Below, one piece after another: positions 26,963 to 36,703 of a stretch of DNA of 64,000 bases (positions are counted from its first letter, which is position 1; the number at the start of each line of letters is the position of its first letter). The stretch covers positions 2,232,001 to 2,296,000 of the forward strand of contig NZ_JPOO01000001.1 in NCBI RefSeq assembly GCF_000733925.1, given 5' to 3'. The DNA comes from Arenibacter algicola. Lineage in GTDB: Bacteria > Bacteroidota > Bacteroidia > Flavobacteriales > Flavobacteriaceae. A program made the translations under genes and the position numbers. Below the pieces are notes generated by a model that was not told where the DNA came from, did no database searches, and worked only from the letters and a program-made list of their open reading frames with translations.

Positions 26963-27143
26963 GGCGATTTCATTTATGAGTTTAGATACTTATAAGTTAC
27001 GACTTTTTTGGAATATTAACATATGAAACTGAGAATATGTTAAAAAAATCTTATCAAAAGGAATTAAATAATAGCAGTTTATAGTCTTGATTTTGTGATA
27101 AAAACATTGAGAAGTAGGGCTATTATTGTATAAATCACATTTC

Positions 27144-27151
27144 GACCGGTC
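27144..27151. promoter_or_regulatory. Palindrome GACCGGTC upstream of the second susC
   Basis: GC-rich 8-bp perfect palindrome in an AT-rich 250-bp leader, about 60 bp before the susC ATG. TTTG follows at 27156-27159. It could be an operator, but a chance occurrence is possible. Confidence 0.3.
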
Positions 27152-27212
27152 AATGTTTGATTTTTATGATTTTTTTATCACTTTTAGCTCAGATTAATAA
27201 AAACAAACTAAT

Positions 27213-30200
27213 ATGATACAAAAACTATTGTTGTTGTGCACTTTCATGCTCACTTGGCATGGCTTTGCACAAAATGTTTCCGGTAACGTAAAAGATGAAA
27301 GTGGTATGCCACTTCCAGGGGTTACCGTTTTAATTGTTGGGACCAACACAGGTACCACCACTGACTTTGATGGTAATTTTATAATTGCCGCCAAGCAGGG
27401 AGATATTGTGCGCTTTTCGTACTTAGGAATGAAATCGCAGGATATCACGGTTAGATCAAATGCCGAATTAAGTATTGTCTTATCTGAAGACGCCAGTGCT
27501 TTGGACGAAGTAGTGGTCACGGCTTTTGGTGTGGAGAAGAAACAAAAATCCTTGGGATACTCCGTAACCCAGGTTAACACTGAAGACCTAAACCTGGCGG
27601 GGCAATCAAACCCTATGGAGAGTTTGCAAGGTAGGGTTGCCGGGGTTCAAATCAATAGAACATCTGGATCCTCAGGTGGCGGTGTGGATATCTTGATTAG
27701 GGGTATTACTTCCGTTAATCCAAGTAGGAGCAATCAACCTTTAATTGTTGTTGACGGGATAGCCCTGAACAACGATACTTTTTCCGGGGAAGTCAGGCCC
27801 AGTGCAGGGTCCAATTCCGCTAGTAGTTCCGAACAATTTGCCTTTTCCAACAGGGCTGGGGATATCAACCCTGAGGACATTGAAAGTTTCAACGTGCTAA
27901 AAGGAGCTGCCGCAACCGCACTTTACGGAGTAAGGGCGTCCAACGGTGCCATAATCATTACTACAAAAAAAGGTAAACAAGGGAAGGCCAAAATTAATGT
28001 AACGGCTTCAACAACATTTAGGGATATACAAACAACACCTTCCTTACAAACTACTTATAGGGAAGGGTTTAGTGGTGCTCCTAGGACACTATACGACCCA
28101 GATTCCGAAACCGGTTTCAATAGGGTTCAGAATGCTACCTCTTTTTATAGCTGGGGACCCAGATATTCTGATGATTCCTATACGCTGTCCAACGGCACAG
28201 TGGTGGATTTGACAGGAGATAAATTTTACAGTCCTTACGATATTTTTAGAACCGGTTTTAATTCCCAAGTAAACGTAAGTATTAGTGGAGCCAATGAAAA
28301 ATTGGATTACTTCTTGTCCATGGGAAAAGACCAAGAAGATGGGGTTCTTCCAAACACGGATTATGGCAAGAATAATTTTAGGTTTAAGGCAGGATATAAG
28401 ATTTCTGATCAATTGACATTAAATTCCTCTATCGCCTATACTAAATCTGGTGGACGCAGGGCCAATGGAGGGGATAAATCCGTTATGAGTGCCCTTTCCT
28501 ATTTTTCAGGGACTTTTCCTATAAACGACTATATGAATGCCGATGGTACAGAAAGGGATTATTCTTTTGGGATAATTGACAACCCTAGGTATTTAATGGA
28601 AACAAGTAGCCTAATAGATGATGTAAATAGATGGATAGGAAATGCTACTCTAAATTGGAGTCCTAAGGAATGGGTAAATGTTACCTACGCTGCCCAAATA
28701 GATAATTACTCTGACCAAAGAAATAGATATGTTGGTGCAGACCTGGATGGGGGTTCACAGGTTGGCGGCTTTATCTTAAATCAAAACATCAATTTTACAG
28801 GTTTGGAATCCAACCTTTTGGTTGCATTTACCAAGGATTGGTCTGACGATTTTACCACAGACCTTACATTGGGACATCAGATTTCCGATTCCAAAAGAGA
28901 GTATGCCCAAGCTAGGGGAGAAGGTCTGAACGTGCCAGGTATTAACGAAATAGGGAACACCATTAATTATTTTCTGGACAACAGTGTTACACAATTACGT
29001 AACGTTGGTGCCTTTGGAGAATTGAAATTGGGATACAAAGACAAATTGTTCTTGACCGTTACAGGTAGGAATGACTGGTTGTCTACCTTGCCCAAAGAAA
29101 ATAGATCGTTCTTTTATCCATCCGCCAGTTTGGCCTATGATGTTTCCGATGTATTTGGAGACAATGATGTCTTTACTTTTGGTAAACTTAGGGCTTCCTG
29201 GGCCGAGGTAGGTAAAGGACCCGGTTTTGGCGATGTTGGCCAGTATTTTGTAGTGGATGGGGACTTTCCGTTTGGTAGCGCCGGTGGATATAGGAGAAGT
29301 ACCTTATTGGGAGATTTGGATATAGTTCCGGAACGTAACCAATCTACAGAATTTGGTGCGGACCTTAGATTTATGAAAGATAGGATCAGATTGGATTATG
29401 CCTACTACAAAACACGTGTTAAAGATCAGATATTCACCGTTGGAACCGCTTATTCTTCTGGACTTTCAGGAATAACAAGAAATGCAGGGGACTACGAGGT
29501 ATTTGGACATGAATTGTTGGTTAGTGCGGACATTATTAGAAGCAAGGATTTTAGATGGGAATTAATTCTTAACTGGTCTACCAGTGAAGGAAAGGTTTTG
29601 GAAATTCCAGAGGATATTGAGTCTATTATTTTTGCGGATTCAGGGTTTGCCGGAATTACTTCGGAAATTAGGGCCGGAGACAAAATGGGGAATCTTTATG
29701 GATATAAATGGAGATACGAAGATGGTCAAAGGTATTTGGATGCCGATGGATTTCCAGAAATTGTATTGGATGAAAGGGTGAAGGTTGGAAATGCCTTTCC
29801 GGACTTCATTTCTTCCTTGGGCAGTAATTTTAAATGGAAGGGAATAGGATTCAATTTCTTATTGGAATATAAGGAAGGTGGGGATCTTTATGATTCCGGT
29901 CTTAGAAATTCTATTAGAAATGGTAATCCTTTGAGTACTTTGGTCAGGGATGAAGAGGTAGTCTTGGAAGGAGTAATGGACAATGGTAGCGGAGGTTATA
30001 CTGCTAACACCACACCAGCTTTGATTGATCAGAATTATTATAGAAATTCAAATGTCTATAACAGGGCGGCTGAAGTATTGGTACAGGATGCATCTTGGGT
30101 TAAATTGCGCAATGTTAGTTTGTCCTATGACATGGACAATAAATTTACTAGGGACCTTAAAATGGAGAAGCTAAGCCTTTCTGTTAGTGCATCCAATATT

Positions 30201-30335
30201 CTTGTATGGACCCCATTTGATGGTTATGACCCAGAAGGAAACCAGTATAGTGCCGGTAGCAACGTTTACGGTTTTACAGGACTTAGCGTTCCGTTGAGCC
30301 AAAGCTACTCTTTCGGTCTAAATATTTCATTCTAA
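27213..30335 (+). CDS. SusC/RagA-family TonB-dependent transporter (second pair)
   Basis: 1040 residues. A signal peptide (about 1-20) is followed by a carboxypeptidase-regulatory-like domain (about 21-92; GTTTDFDGNFIIAAKQGDI). The motif DEVVVTAFG is at 98-106. The plug (about 110-250) has a DILIRGITSVNPS-type RG motif and ALYGVRASNGAIIITTKKG. The barrel ends SFGLNISF. The paired lipoprotein begins 2 bp after its stop. It differs from the first SusC in lacking adjacent enzymes or regulator. The substrate could be a peptide or a glycan. Confidence 0.96.
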   Translation: MIQKLLLLCTFMLTWHGFAQNVSGNVKDESGMPLPGVTVLIVGTNTGTTTDFDGNFIIAAKQGDIVRFSYLGMKSQDITVRSNAELSIVLSEDASALDEVVVTAFGVEKKQKSLGYSVTQVNTEDLNLAGQSNPMESLQGRVAGVQINRTSGSSGGGVDILIRGITSVNPSRSNQPLIVVDGIALNNDTFSGEVRPSAGSNSASSSEQFAFSNRAGDINPEDIESFNVLKGAAATALYGVRASNGAIIITTKKGKQGKAKINVTASTTFRDIQTTPSLQTTYREGFSGAPRTLYDPDSETGFNRVQNATSFYSWGPRYSDDSYTLSNGTVVDLTGDKFYSPYDIFRTGFNSQVNVSISGANEKLDYFLSMGKDQEDGVLPNTDYGKNNFRFKAGYKISDQLTLNSSIAYTKSGGRRANGGDKSVMSALSYFSGTFPINDYMNADGTERDYSFGIIDNPRYLMETSSLIDDVNRWIGNATLNWSPKEWVNVTYAAQIDNYSDQRNRYVGADLDGGSQVGGFILNQNINFTGLESNLLVAFTKDWSDDFTTDLTLGHQISDSKREYAQARGEGLNVPGINEIGNTINYFLDNSVTQLRNVGAFGELKLGYKDKLFLTVTGRNDWLSTLPKENRSFFYPSASLAYDVSDVFGDNDVFTFGKLRASWAEVGKGPGFGDVGQYFVVDGDFPFGSAGGYRRSTLLGDLDIVPERNQSTEFGADLRFMKDRIRLDYAYYKTRVKDQIFTVGTAYSSGLSGITRNAGDYEVFGHELLVSADIIRSKDFRWELILNWSTSEGKVLEIPEDIESIIFADSGFAGITSEIRAGDKMGNLYGYKWRYEDGQRYLDADGFPEIVLDERVKVGNAFPDFISSLGSNFKWKGIGFNFLLEYKEGGDLYDSGLRNSIRNGNPLSTLVRDEEVVLEGVMDNGSGGYTANTTPALIDQNYYRNSNVYNRAAEVLVQDASWVKLRNVSLSYDMDNKFTRDLKMEKLSLSVSASNILVWTPFDGYDPEGNQYSAGSNVYGFTGLSVPLSQSYSFGLNISF

Positions 30336-30346
30336 ATATGATAAAC

Positions 30347-31828
30347 ATGAAAAACAATATTATAAAAACAGGAATTTTATCACTTCTATTAGTTGCGCAG
30401 GTTTCGTGTAGTGATGATTATTTTGATGTAAATACTCCTTCCAATACAGCAACCTTAGAGGAGTTGAGAATGCAGGATCTAATGGCACCGGTAATTCATA
30501 GCACCATGGAAGGGCAGCGATCTGCCGAATTGGCATTTGGAAATTATGTGCAGAACTTTGTATCTACCGGGGGTGGAGCTGCCGGACAAACAGAAGCAAG
30601 TGGCTTATGGAGTCAGGTATACCTTTATATTTTACCTAATCTTAAAGCGATTAAGGAGAAGGCTGCAGAGGCCAACGCTACGCATATTGGCGCTATATCG
30701 GATATTCTTACTGCCATAAATCTTGGAATAGCTACCGATACCTGGGATAATATACCCTATTCGGATGCTACTGACGGCCCGGACAATAATTTTCCAACCT
30801 TCGATACCCAAGAATCGATATACACGGAAATATTCACGCTTCTAAATTCGGCCATCACTGCCTTGGAAGGTACTGATAACTCAGGTTTTAACTTGGGAAG
30901 CTCGGACCTTATCTACGGGGGTGATTCCGATCAGTGGTTAAGGGCTGCCTACACCATTAAAGCGAGATATCAGTTGCATTTGGTAAATAAAGGTACAGTT
31001 ACTGCCAATGAGGTTTTAACTTCAATCGCCAACGGTTTTACATCGAATGACGATAATTTTGAGATGCACTATAATGAGAAGAATATCAACCCTTGGTATT
31101 CCGTAGAAATTTTGGCCAGGTCTACAGGTAACCTTAGCAACGATATTGCCAGTCAGTTGGTAAGTTCTATGAACGGAGATTATTACCCATTTGAAAGCGC
31201 AGCTCTTACCATAGATCCAAGACTGCCTTTGTTCGCCGAAAATGGGGACGAAGCGGAGTGGAAAGGTTTTGTGAGCGGTGGAGAGGGAGTAGCTCCTGAT
31301 GGTAGCGATGCCAATACCCGTTTTAAAACGGATGGATACTATACCAGTATAGATTCGCCACTATTGCTGATCAGTTATGCAGAAGCCAAATTTATTGAGG
31401 CGGAGGCTGCTTTTTTGGCCAACGGAGGCAACACCACAAGCACAGGATCTAGTTCCGAGGCGTACACCGCTTATTTGGAAGGTATACAGGCCAGTATGGA
31501 TATGTATGATGTGGATGGCTCCGATTATTTGGCCGATGGGGCCATTGCCGTGGGTGAAGCAGGACTCATGTTGCATCATATCATGAAGGAAAAATACATT
31601 AACAACTTTTTAAATCCAGAGACTTTTGTGGATTATAGAAGATATGATTTTTCTGCCGATGTTTTCACAGGCCTTCAAATAAGATTGGAGGAAGCAAGTG
31701 ATGATAGTGAATATTTTGGACAGTGGTTTAGAAGGGCCATTTATCCTTCAACCGAGTTGAATAGAAATGAGGCCAATGTTTTGGCAAACCAACAATCCCC
31801 GGTTACCCCAGTATGGTGGGATAATTAA
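30347..31828 (+). CDS. SusD-like outer-membrane lipoprotein (SusD-like_2 type)
   Basis: 493 residues from the ATG at 30347. An ATG at 30338 adds three residues (MIN) and is less likely ahead of the signal. MKNNIIKTGILSLLLVAQVS precedes lipobox Cys21, followed by SDDYFDVNTPSN, the acidic surface-export-like tail. LAFGNYVQNFV, WSQVYLYILPNLKAI, DTWDNIPYSDA and FNLGSSDLIYGGDSDQWLR are patterns of the nutrient-binding SusD-like_2 family, whose partners often import non-starch or peptide substrates. It is directly downstream of its susC and ends at a strong terminator. Confidence 0.93.
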   Translation: MKNNIIKTGILSLLLVAQVSCSDDYFDVNTPSNTATLEELRMQDLMAPVIHSTMEGQRSAELAFGNYVQNFVSTGGGAAGQTEASGLWSQVYLYILPNLKAIKEKAAEANATHIGAISDILTAINLGIATDTWDNIPYSDATDGPDNNFPTFDTQESIYTEIFTLLNSAITALEGTDNSGFNLGSSDLIYGGDSDQWLRAAYTIKARYQLHLVNKGTVTANEVLTSIANGFTSNDDNFEMHYNEKNINPWYSVEILARSTGNLSNDIASQLVSSMNGDYYPFESAALTIDPRLPLFAENGDEAEWKGFVSGGEGVAPDGSDANTRFKTDGYYTSIDSPLLLISYAEAKFIEAEAAFLANGGNTTSTGSSSEAYTAYLEGIQASMDMYDVDGSDYLADGAIAVGEAGLMLHHIMKEKYINNFLNPETFVDYRRYDFSADVFTGLQIRLEEASDDSEYFGQWFRRAIYPSTELNRNEANVLANQQSPVTPVWWDN

Positions 31829-31854
31829 TTTTATAAGAGGGAACAGTTAAAGAG

Positions 31855-31888
31855 AACGGCCATCCTATTGGATGGCCGTTTTGTTTTA
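31855..31888 (+). terminator. Intrinsic terminator after the second susD
   Basis: AACGGCCATCC (31855-31865) and GGATGGCCGTT (31870-31880) are perfect 11-bp arms with a 4-nt loop and TTGTTTT after. It also lies just past the end of the convergent PLP-enzyme gene and may serve both strands. Confidence 0.88.
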
Positions 31889-32944
31889 TAAATATGAATT
31901 GATAAGATTACATAATAAAAGGATATCCTCCTTTTTATGATGGGCACTTATTACAATTCTGCTCATAAGGTGAGAATCCTCATCTGGATAACGAAAACTG
32001 GTCACCAAAACATTTTGCCGTTCCAGGTAGCTGACAAGCTTTTCATCTGTAAAGCTGAAGGCAGGGTGACCCTCCATGAATTTAAATCTATCCAAAGTTT
32101 TAACATTGGACATAAATAAGGTTATATTATGGATCAAGGCTTCTCTTTTTTCAAGAAAGAGTGCCTTTCCGTCCATAAGACACGCCACTGCTGCGGGTGC
32201 TGCCGGACTTGCCCCTCCAAAAAAGGGAGTGTCCATGAACTGCTCAATTCTTTTTTCAGTTCCAAAAATAGACCCTGCCTGAATCCCGAACCCTTTTCCC
32301 AAGGAACAACAAACAATAAGTTCCTTAGGGTTTAATGCCTTCAGCCTACTATAAACACCACCGCCATTTTTACCTACAATTCCAATTCCATGGGAATCGT
32401 CTACCACCAGAATTATCTTTTCCAAAGGCAGTGTTCTTAATCCCTCAAAATCGGGATAATTGGCCCCAGAAAAATCAATGGCATCCAAAAATACCACTGG
32501 AGTAGTTTCCTGATTAGTTTCCAAATGGGATCTAACGGCTATGTTCAGGGCCGTGAAAGTGATGTATGGTTTCAGCTTTGTTGATGGAGTTGGGGAATAG
32601 AGGGCAGAATGGGTATTGGGGGCATAGAACAGTCTATGCTCCTTGGTATCCATGGTTTGTCTCACCAATTGTCCTGCCAAATATCCGGAAGATAAAGTGG
32701 CACTGGACTCACACCCCACCAATTGGCATAAGAATTGTTCTGCTTTTTCATAAACGGAAAGGCGTACATTGGATTTTCTGGATGCACCATAATTGGTGCC
32801 GTATTTCCTGATATTGGAAATAAAGATTTCTTGAAAAGCTTCGTCGGTCTGCAACCCCAAATAGGAAGTACCTCCAAAATACAAAAATTTCTTTTGGTCC
32901 AACTCCACTTCCCTACCTGGGAACCCATCGGTATAAATAGTCAT
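31886..32944 (-). CDS. PLP-dependent alpha-oxoamine synthase-like enzyme (AONS/KBL family)
   Basis: 352 residues from the ATG at 32944. A TTG at 32947 is in frame but needless. FLYFGGTSYLGLQTDEAF and YGTNYGASRKSNVRLSVYE resemble 8-amino-7-oxononanoate synthase and glycine C-acetyltransferase openings. VVDDSHGIGIVGKNGGG supplies the PLP-contacting Asp and His, and CCSLGKGFGIQAGSIFG carries the Schiff-base Lys. These enzymes condense an amino acid with an acyl-CoA. No other biotin gene is nearby, so biotin synthesis is unlikely. Its ATG overlaps the stop of the upstream epimerase as TGATG, which implies translational coupling and a shared pathway. Substrates are unknown. Confidence 0.85.
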   Translation of the reverse strand: MTIYTDGFPGREVELDQKKFLYFGGTSYLGLQTDEAFQEIFISNIRKYGTNYGASRKSNVRLSVYEKAEQFLCQLVGCESSATLSSGYLAGQLVRQTMDTKEHRLFYAPNTHSALYSPTPSTKLKPYITFTALNIAVRSHLETNQETTPVVFLDAIDFSGANYPDFEGLRTLPLEKIILVVDDSHGIGIVGKNGGGVYSRLKALNPKELIVCCSLGKGFGIQAGSIFGTEKRIEQFMDTPFFGGASPAAPAAVACLMDGKALFLEKREALIHNITLFMSNVKTLDRFKFMEGHPAFSFTDEKLVSYLERQNVLVTSFRYPDEDSHLMSRIVISAHHKKEDILLLCNLINSYL

Positions 32945-33954
32945 CAACGTAAACTTATTCCACTCCCACCAGAGGTAGGAAAGATTACCTTGCCGTTATC
33001 CTGAATGATCACCCCATCGGCAATATCTTCTTTTAACAACATGGCGCCGTCCATATCCACATAATCCAATTGCGGAATTAGTTGGGCAATGGCCGATATA
33101 CCAACAGTGGATTCGGTCATACATCCCACCATTACTTGTAGATTTAATTCCTTGGCCCTTTTGATCATTCTTCTAGCTGGGGTAAGGCCGCCACATTTTG
33201 TCAATTTTATATTGATTCCGTTAAAATGAAGCGCGCATTTCTCCACATCACTTTCCACTATACAGCTTTCATCGGCTATTACTGGCAGAACGCTTTGGTG
33301 CATCACTGCTTCCATACCTGTCCAATCATCCGCTTTAAGCGGTTGTTCCAGAAACTCGACGCCCAAATCCTTCAATAAAGGGGCATTGGCAATGGTTTCC
33401 TCTGCCGTCCATGCACAATTGGCATCTACCCTAAAAATGGCATCGGTGTGTTTGCGCAGCTCCCTTACTATCTCCACATCTTTATCGGTACCTAGTTTAA
33501 TTTTATATATGGGCCAGGGCATTTCTTTCATTTTGTCCACCATTTTTTCAATGGTATCCAGTCCAATAGTGTAATTGGTTATGGGATAGCTACTGTTATC
33601 CGTATTCCATATTTCATATAATGGTTTGCCCAGTATTTTTCCATATAGGTCGTTGGCTGCAAGATCCAATGCGCAGATAGCAAAATTGCTCAAGTTTTTG
33701 GATACCAAGTACGCATGGAATGCTTCCGGTTCCCTAAATTGGAAACCTTCTATTTCCTCCTTCACCTTTTCAATCTCCGCCTGCATGGTTTCGAAGGTTA
33801 TTTTATAGTAGGGATTGGAGGTAGCCTCCCCATAGCCCGTTTTACCGTCCAGTTCCAGGGCAACGATCATTGAATCTTGAAAATCATGGGATTCCCTGGA
33901 AATACTGAATGTGTGTTTTAACGGAAGTACATATTTTTTGATCTTTATTTTCAT
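32944..33954 (-). CDS. Dipeptide epimerase (enolase superfamily, L-Ala-D/L-Glu epimerase type)
   Basis: 336 residues from the ATG at 33954. An in-frame TTG further upstream (34023) would add a hydrophobic stretch not expected of this cytoplasmic family. KIKIKKYVLPLKHTFSISR opens the capping domain. The barrel has YKIKLG (K-x-K base), FRVDAN, EFLEQPL and VIADES for the metal ligands, and NIKLTKCGG for the second Lys. This set fits the muconate-lactonising/dipeptide epimerase branch, which recycles murein peptides or epimerises other dipeptides. It is coupled to the PLP enzyme downstream. Its substrate is inferred from family only. Confidence 0.9.
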   Translation of the reverse strand: MKIKIKKYVLPLKHTFSISRESHDFQDSMIVALELDGKTGYGEATSNPYYKITFETMQAEIEKVKEEIEGFQFREPEAFHAYLVSKNLSNFAICALDLAANDLYGKILGKPLYEIWNTDNSSYPITNYTIGLDTIEKMVDKMKEMPWPIYKIKLGTDKDVEIVRELRKHTDAIFRVDANCAWTAEETIANAPLLKDLGVEFLEQPLKADDWTGMEAVMHQSVLPVIADESCIVESDVEKCALHFNGINIKLTKCGGLTPARRMIKRAKELNLQVMVGCMTESTVGISAIAQLIPQLDYVDMDGAMLLKEDIADGVIIQDNGKVIFPTSGGSGISLR

Positions 33955-34003
33955 AACAAATTTTATGGAACGAATATAAAGAAAGATGATGTATTGGAAA
34001 ATG

Positions 34004-34031
34004 AAAACCCACTGAAATCTCAATGGGTTTT
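34004..34031 (-). terminator. Hairpin after the head-GIN gene
   Basis: AAAACCCA (34004-34011) and TGGGTTTT (34024-34031) pair, with a short imperfect extension inward, between the head-GIN stop and the epimerase start. A short T-rich stretch follows on the minus strand. A modest terminator. Confidence 0.55.
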
Positions 34032-34077
34032 ACAAATTTTAGGACAGTTGATTTCTTGTTAATGATTGGTCCGACCT

Positions 34078-34803
34078 TTATAATGCACTGACACTTCCGG
34101 AGCTCGATTTTTGATGTTCTACTTTGGCATTTCCGGTATAACGGATTTCTCCTCCGCTACTGGCTTTTGCAATTAAGGATTCGGAGGCATTTACGGTAAT
34201 TCCGGCCCCGCTACTGGCACTGGCACTACAATTGGAAGAGCTTAAATTTTCAGCTTTTATTCCTGAGCCACTACTGGCACTGCCATTAAATGTTTCTGTT
34301 TCTCCGGCTACTCTAATATGGGCGCCACTACTGGATTCCGCTATTACATTGTACGCCTTTAGTTCCTCAATTTGAAGATTGGAGCCACTACTGGAACTCA
34401 ATTCAATGTTTTCTGCCTCTATGGTGTTTTTGGTACTAAGTGCTGCACCACTGGAAGTTTCCAATGCTGTAATGACAGGTAGGGTAACATATATACTTTT
34501 GGTAGCCCTGCCGATATTTTCAATGGCATGAATCCTCAAGGTTCCATTTTTAATATCGGTCCCGATTAAGCCTATAATATTTTCGTCGGCCTCTACAATG
34601 ATTTCAAATTCATTGCCCTGGGTGACATAAGCGTCTAGACCTTCGGATACTGAAATAGCAGTGAAATCGGAAGTCACCCTACGCTTCTCTTCTTCAACGA
34701 TTCCATTTCCTTTTTTGCCAGGTCCGATGTTGATATCAAAACCGCATGAAGAAAATAGGATTGCCAAGATTAGTGTGATGGTAATTCTTGCTAGTGTTGT
34801 CAT
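34078..34803 (-). CDS. Head GIN domain (DUF2807) lipoprotein
   Basis: 241 residues. MTTLARITITLILAILFSSC is a lipoprotein signal with Cys20. The rest is a right-handed beta-helix-like repeat rich in Ser/Gly (SSSSGSNLQIEE, AESSSGAHIRVAG, SASSGSGIKAENL, ASASSGAGITV), typical of putative auto-transporter adhesin head GIN domains. VTSDFTAISVSEGLDAYVTQG is the conserved domain start. It follows the PspC gene on the same strand, a common flavobacterial grouping. The function is unknown, with an envelope role likely. Confidence 0.9.
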   Translation of the reverse strand: MTTLARITITLILAILFSSCGFDINIGPGKKGNGIVEEEKRRVTSDFTAISVSEGLDAYVTQGNEFEIIVEADENIIGLIGTDIKNGTLRIHAIENIGRATKSIYVTLPVITALETSSGAALSTKNTIEAENIELSSSSGSNLQIEELKAYNVIAESSSGAHIRVAGETETFNGSASSGSGIKAENLSSSNCSASASSGAGITVNASESLIAKASSGGEIRYTGNAKVEHQKSSSGSVSAL

Positions 34804-34948
34804 GATTGTTGTTTTTTGAGTCTTGTAATAAACTCTTGGGGGGCTGAGTATTTCAAGGATTGATTAATGTTACTGTTTTAGGATATGTATAAAATTATTA
34901 TTTAGGTTTCTTTGGCCACATTATAAATTACCGAGTTGTTAAAAGAGC

Positions 34949-36700
34949 CTACTGAACAGTATCCTTTTTTAAATCGGTACTTTTGGTTTCGTTGGTTTTA
35001 AACTGTACGCCCTTGTCGTCTATTTTTAGTTTAAAATTGTCCCCGTTACCTTTTATATCAATATCCACCCCATCTTCGTTAATTATAATTTTGCCATTTT
35101 TGTCCTCGTCCTCTACTTCAATTTCAGGACAGTTTTCACATTTCAATTCGCCATCCTTGTACATCATCCAAGTATACTTCGTTATTTCACAACCGTTCAT
35201 ATTCTGGTCATTATTGGCCCTGATTGTCCAACAGTTTTCAGGGGATTTTCCGAATTCGACTTTGGTTCCCATTGGGAGGTATATATAAACCCTTACGTCT
35301 TGATCTCTAAACTTATTCTCTCTACCAGTAGATAAATAATCATCTAAGAGAATTGTATTGCCTTGGACCATATAACTGTAGTTAATCTTATCAGCTGTCT
35401 CTGTTGCATTTTTAAAGGAATTCCCATTGGCATTTTTCCTCACTTCAATGCGCGCAATTGAATCGTGCGACATTTTTATGTACATACGGAAATCGCGTGA
35501 AATAAGAATTTCCTCCCCATTTTCGGTATAGTCCAATACTATCCCATTAATTCGCATGTTATTTTCCTGTTTGTCCCTGTCCGTTGACCTTAAGTTTATT
35601 TTAATCGGTTCCGAAGCCTGGGCGAAAACCAGTTCATTTTCAGTAGCTACATTACCCGAGTAAGCATGGGCGGCGGCCTGGTGTATACCAAAAACGGTCA
35701 ATAAGATTATAGAGATCAGCCACAACCCCAACAGGGTAAATTTTACAATATTGCCTATAGACTTTAAATTGTTCACCAAAATCTTAAGGCCTAGGTACAT
35801 TAGGAAGAAAAAGGGAATTCCAATAGCGAAAAATGCGAGTATTGAAACCACCCATACCGGAGTACTGGTAGAGTTGACAAGATTATAAAAGTCCACTCCG
35901 GGCAGATGTATTATGTCTAATATACCTACGGTAAAAAGGCCTATCAATAGCGCAACTATTCCTGCAGCTCCAATAACAATTAAAATTATTCCGATAAATT
36001 TACCAATGATCTTAAAAAAGAACATAATAATATCCGCTATGGCATTGAAGAAACCACGGCTACCATTTTTCACCCTGTTTCCCATTTTTTCATAGTCCAC
36101 GTTTTTAACCTTTTCCGCTACATCGTCAAAACCTTCCTTTACTTTTTTTTCAATATTGCTGATGTTTACGGCTTCACCGCGCATATCCAACTTCTGGGCC
36201 GTAGTCACGGCCTCCGGAATCAGAATCCACAGGAGAATATAGATAAATACAAATCCTCCCCAACTAAATATGGTCAGTAGAATCCACAATAGTCTAACCC
36301 ATAGGGCATCTAATCCAAAATAGTGTCCCAGACCGGCAGAAACACCCCCTATATACTTATTGTCTATGTCCCTGTATAATTTTCTTACCCTGCCCGGTTT
36401 TTTTGTTGACTGGGGTTGGTCTTCAAAAATGTCCTCGTCAACCATGTAATCTTCGGGTTGTCCCATTATTCCAATGACCTCGTCCACTTCCTTCTCGGTA
36501 ATTACCTGTCTTTCATTCTCCATTTTTTCATGGAACAATTCGGCAATTCTGGCCTCGATATCCGCTATGATCTCTTCGCTACCATTGGTATTGGCAAAGG
36601 AACGCTTTATGGCCTCTAAATACCGTTGTAATTTAGTGTAGGCTACTTCATCTATGTGAAAGAATAAATTGGCCAGATTTATATTTATTGTCTTGTTCAT
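34949..36700 (-). CDS. PspC-domain membrane protein
   Basis: 583 residues. A short N-terminal region (MNKTININLANLFFHIDEVAY, then a helical part with EKEVDEVIGIMGQPEDYM) precedes the PspC domain at about 105-165 (LYRDIDNKYIGGVSAGLGHY and a transmembrane helix). Further hydrophobic segments sit near 225-260, 280-300 and 315-350. The C-terminal about 200 residues are soluble, ending in an acidic/Lys-rich tail (VEDEDKNGKIIINEDG). PspC relates to envelope stress in other bacteria. It starts 3 bp after the PadR stop, so the regulator and this gene are one operon. Confidence 0.93.
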   Translation of the reverse strand: MNKTININLANLFFHIDEVAYTKLQRYLEAIKRSFANTNGSEEIIADIEARIAELFHEKMENERQVITEKEVDEVIGIMGQPEDYMVDEDIFEDQPQSTKKPGRVRKLYRDIDNKYIGGVSAGLGHYFGLDALWVRLLWILLTIFSWGGFVFIYILLWILIPEAVTTAQKLDMRGEAVNISNIEKKVKEGFDDVAEKVKNVDYEKMGNRVKNGSRGFFNAIADIIMFFFKIIGKFIGIILIVIGAAGIVALLIGLFTVGILDIIHLPGVDFYNLVNSTSTPVWVVSILAFFAIGIPFFFLMYLGLKILVNNLKSIGNIVKFTLLGLWLISIILLTVFGIHQAAAHAYSGNVATENELVFAQASEPIKINLRSTDRDKQENNMRINGIVLDYTENGEEILISRDFRMYIKMSHDSIARIEVRKNANGNSFKNATETADKINYSYMVQGNTILLDDYLSTGRENKFRDQDVRVYIYLPMGTKVEFGKSPENCWTIRANNDQNMNGCEITKYTWMMYKDGELKCENCPEIEVEDEDKNGKIIINEDGVDIDIKGNGDNFKLKIDDKGVQFKTNETKSTDLKKDTVQ

Positions 36701-36703
36701 TTT

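Noticed and set aside
32735..33004. Plus-strand frame across the PLP-enzyme and epimerase overlap
   Set aside because: Antisense to two genes with strong motifs; composition is that of a shadow frame.
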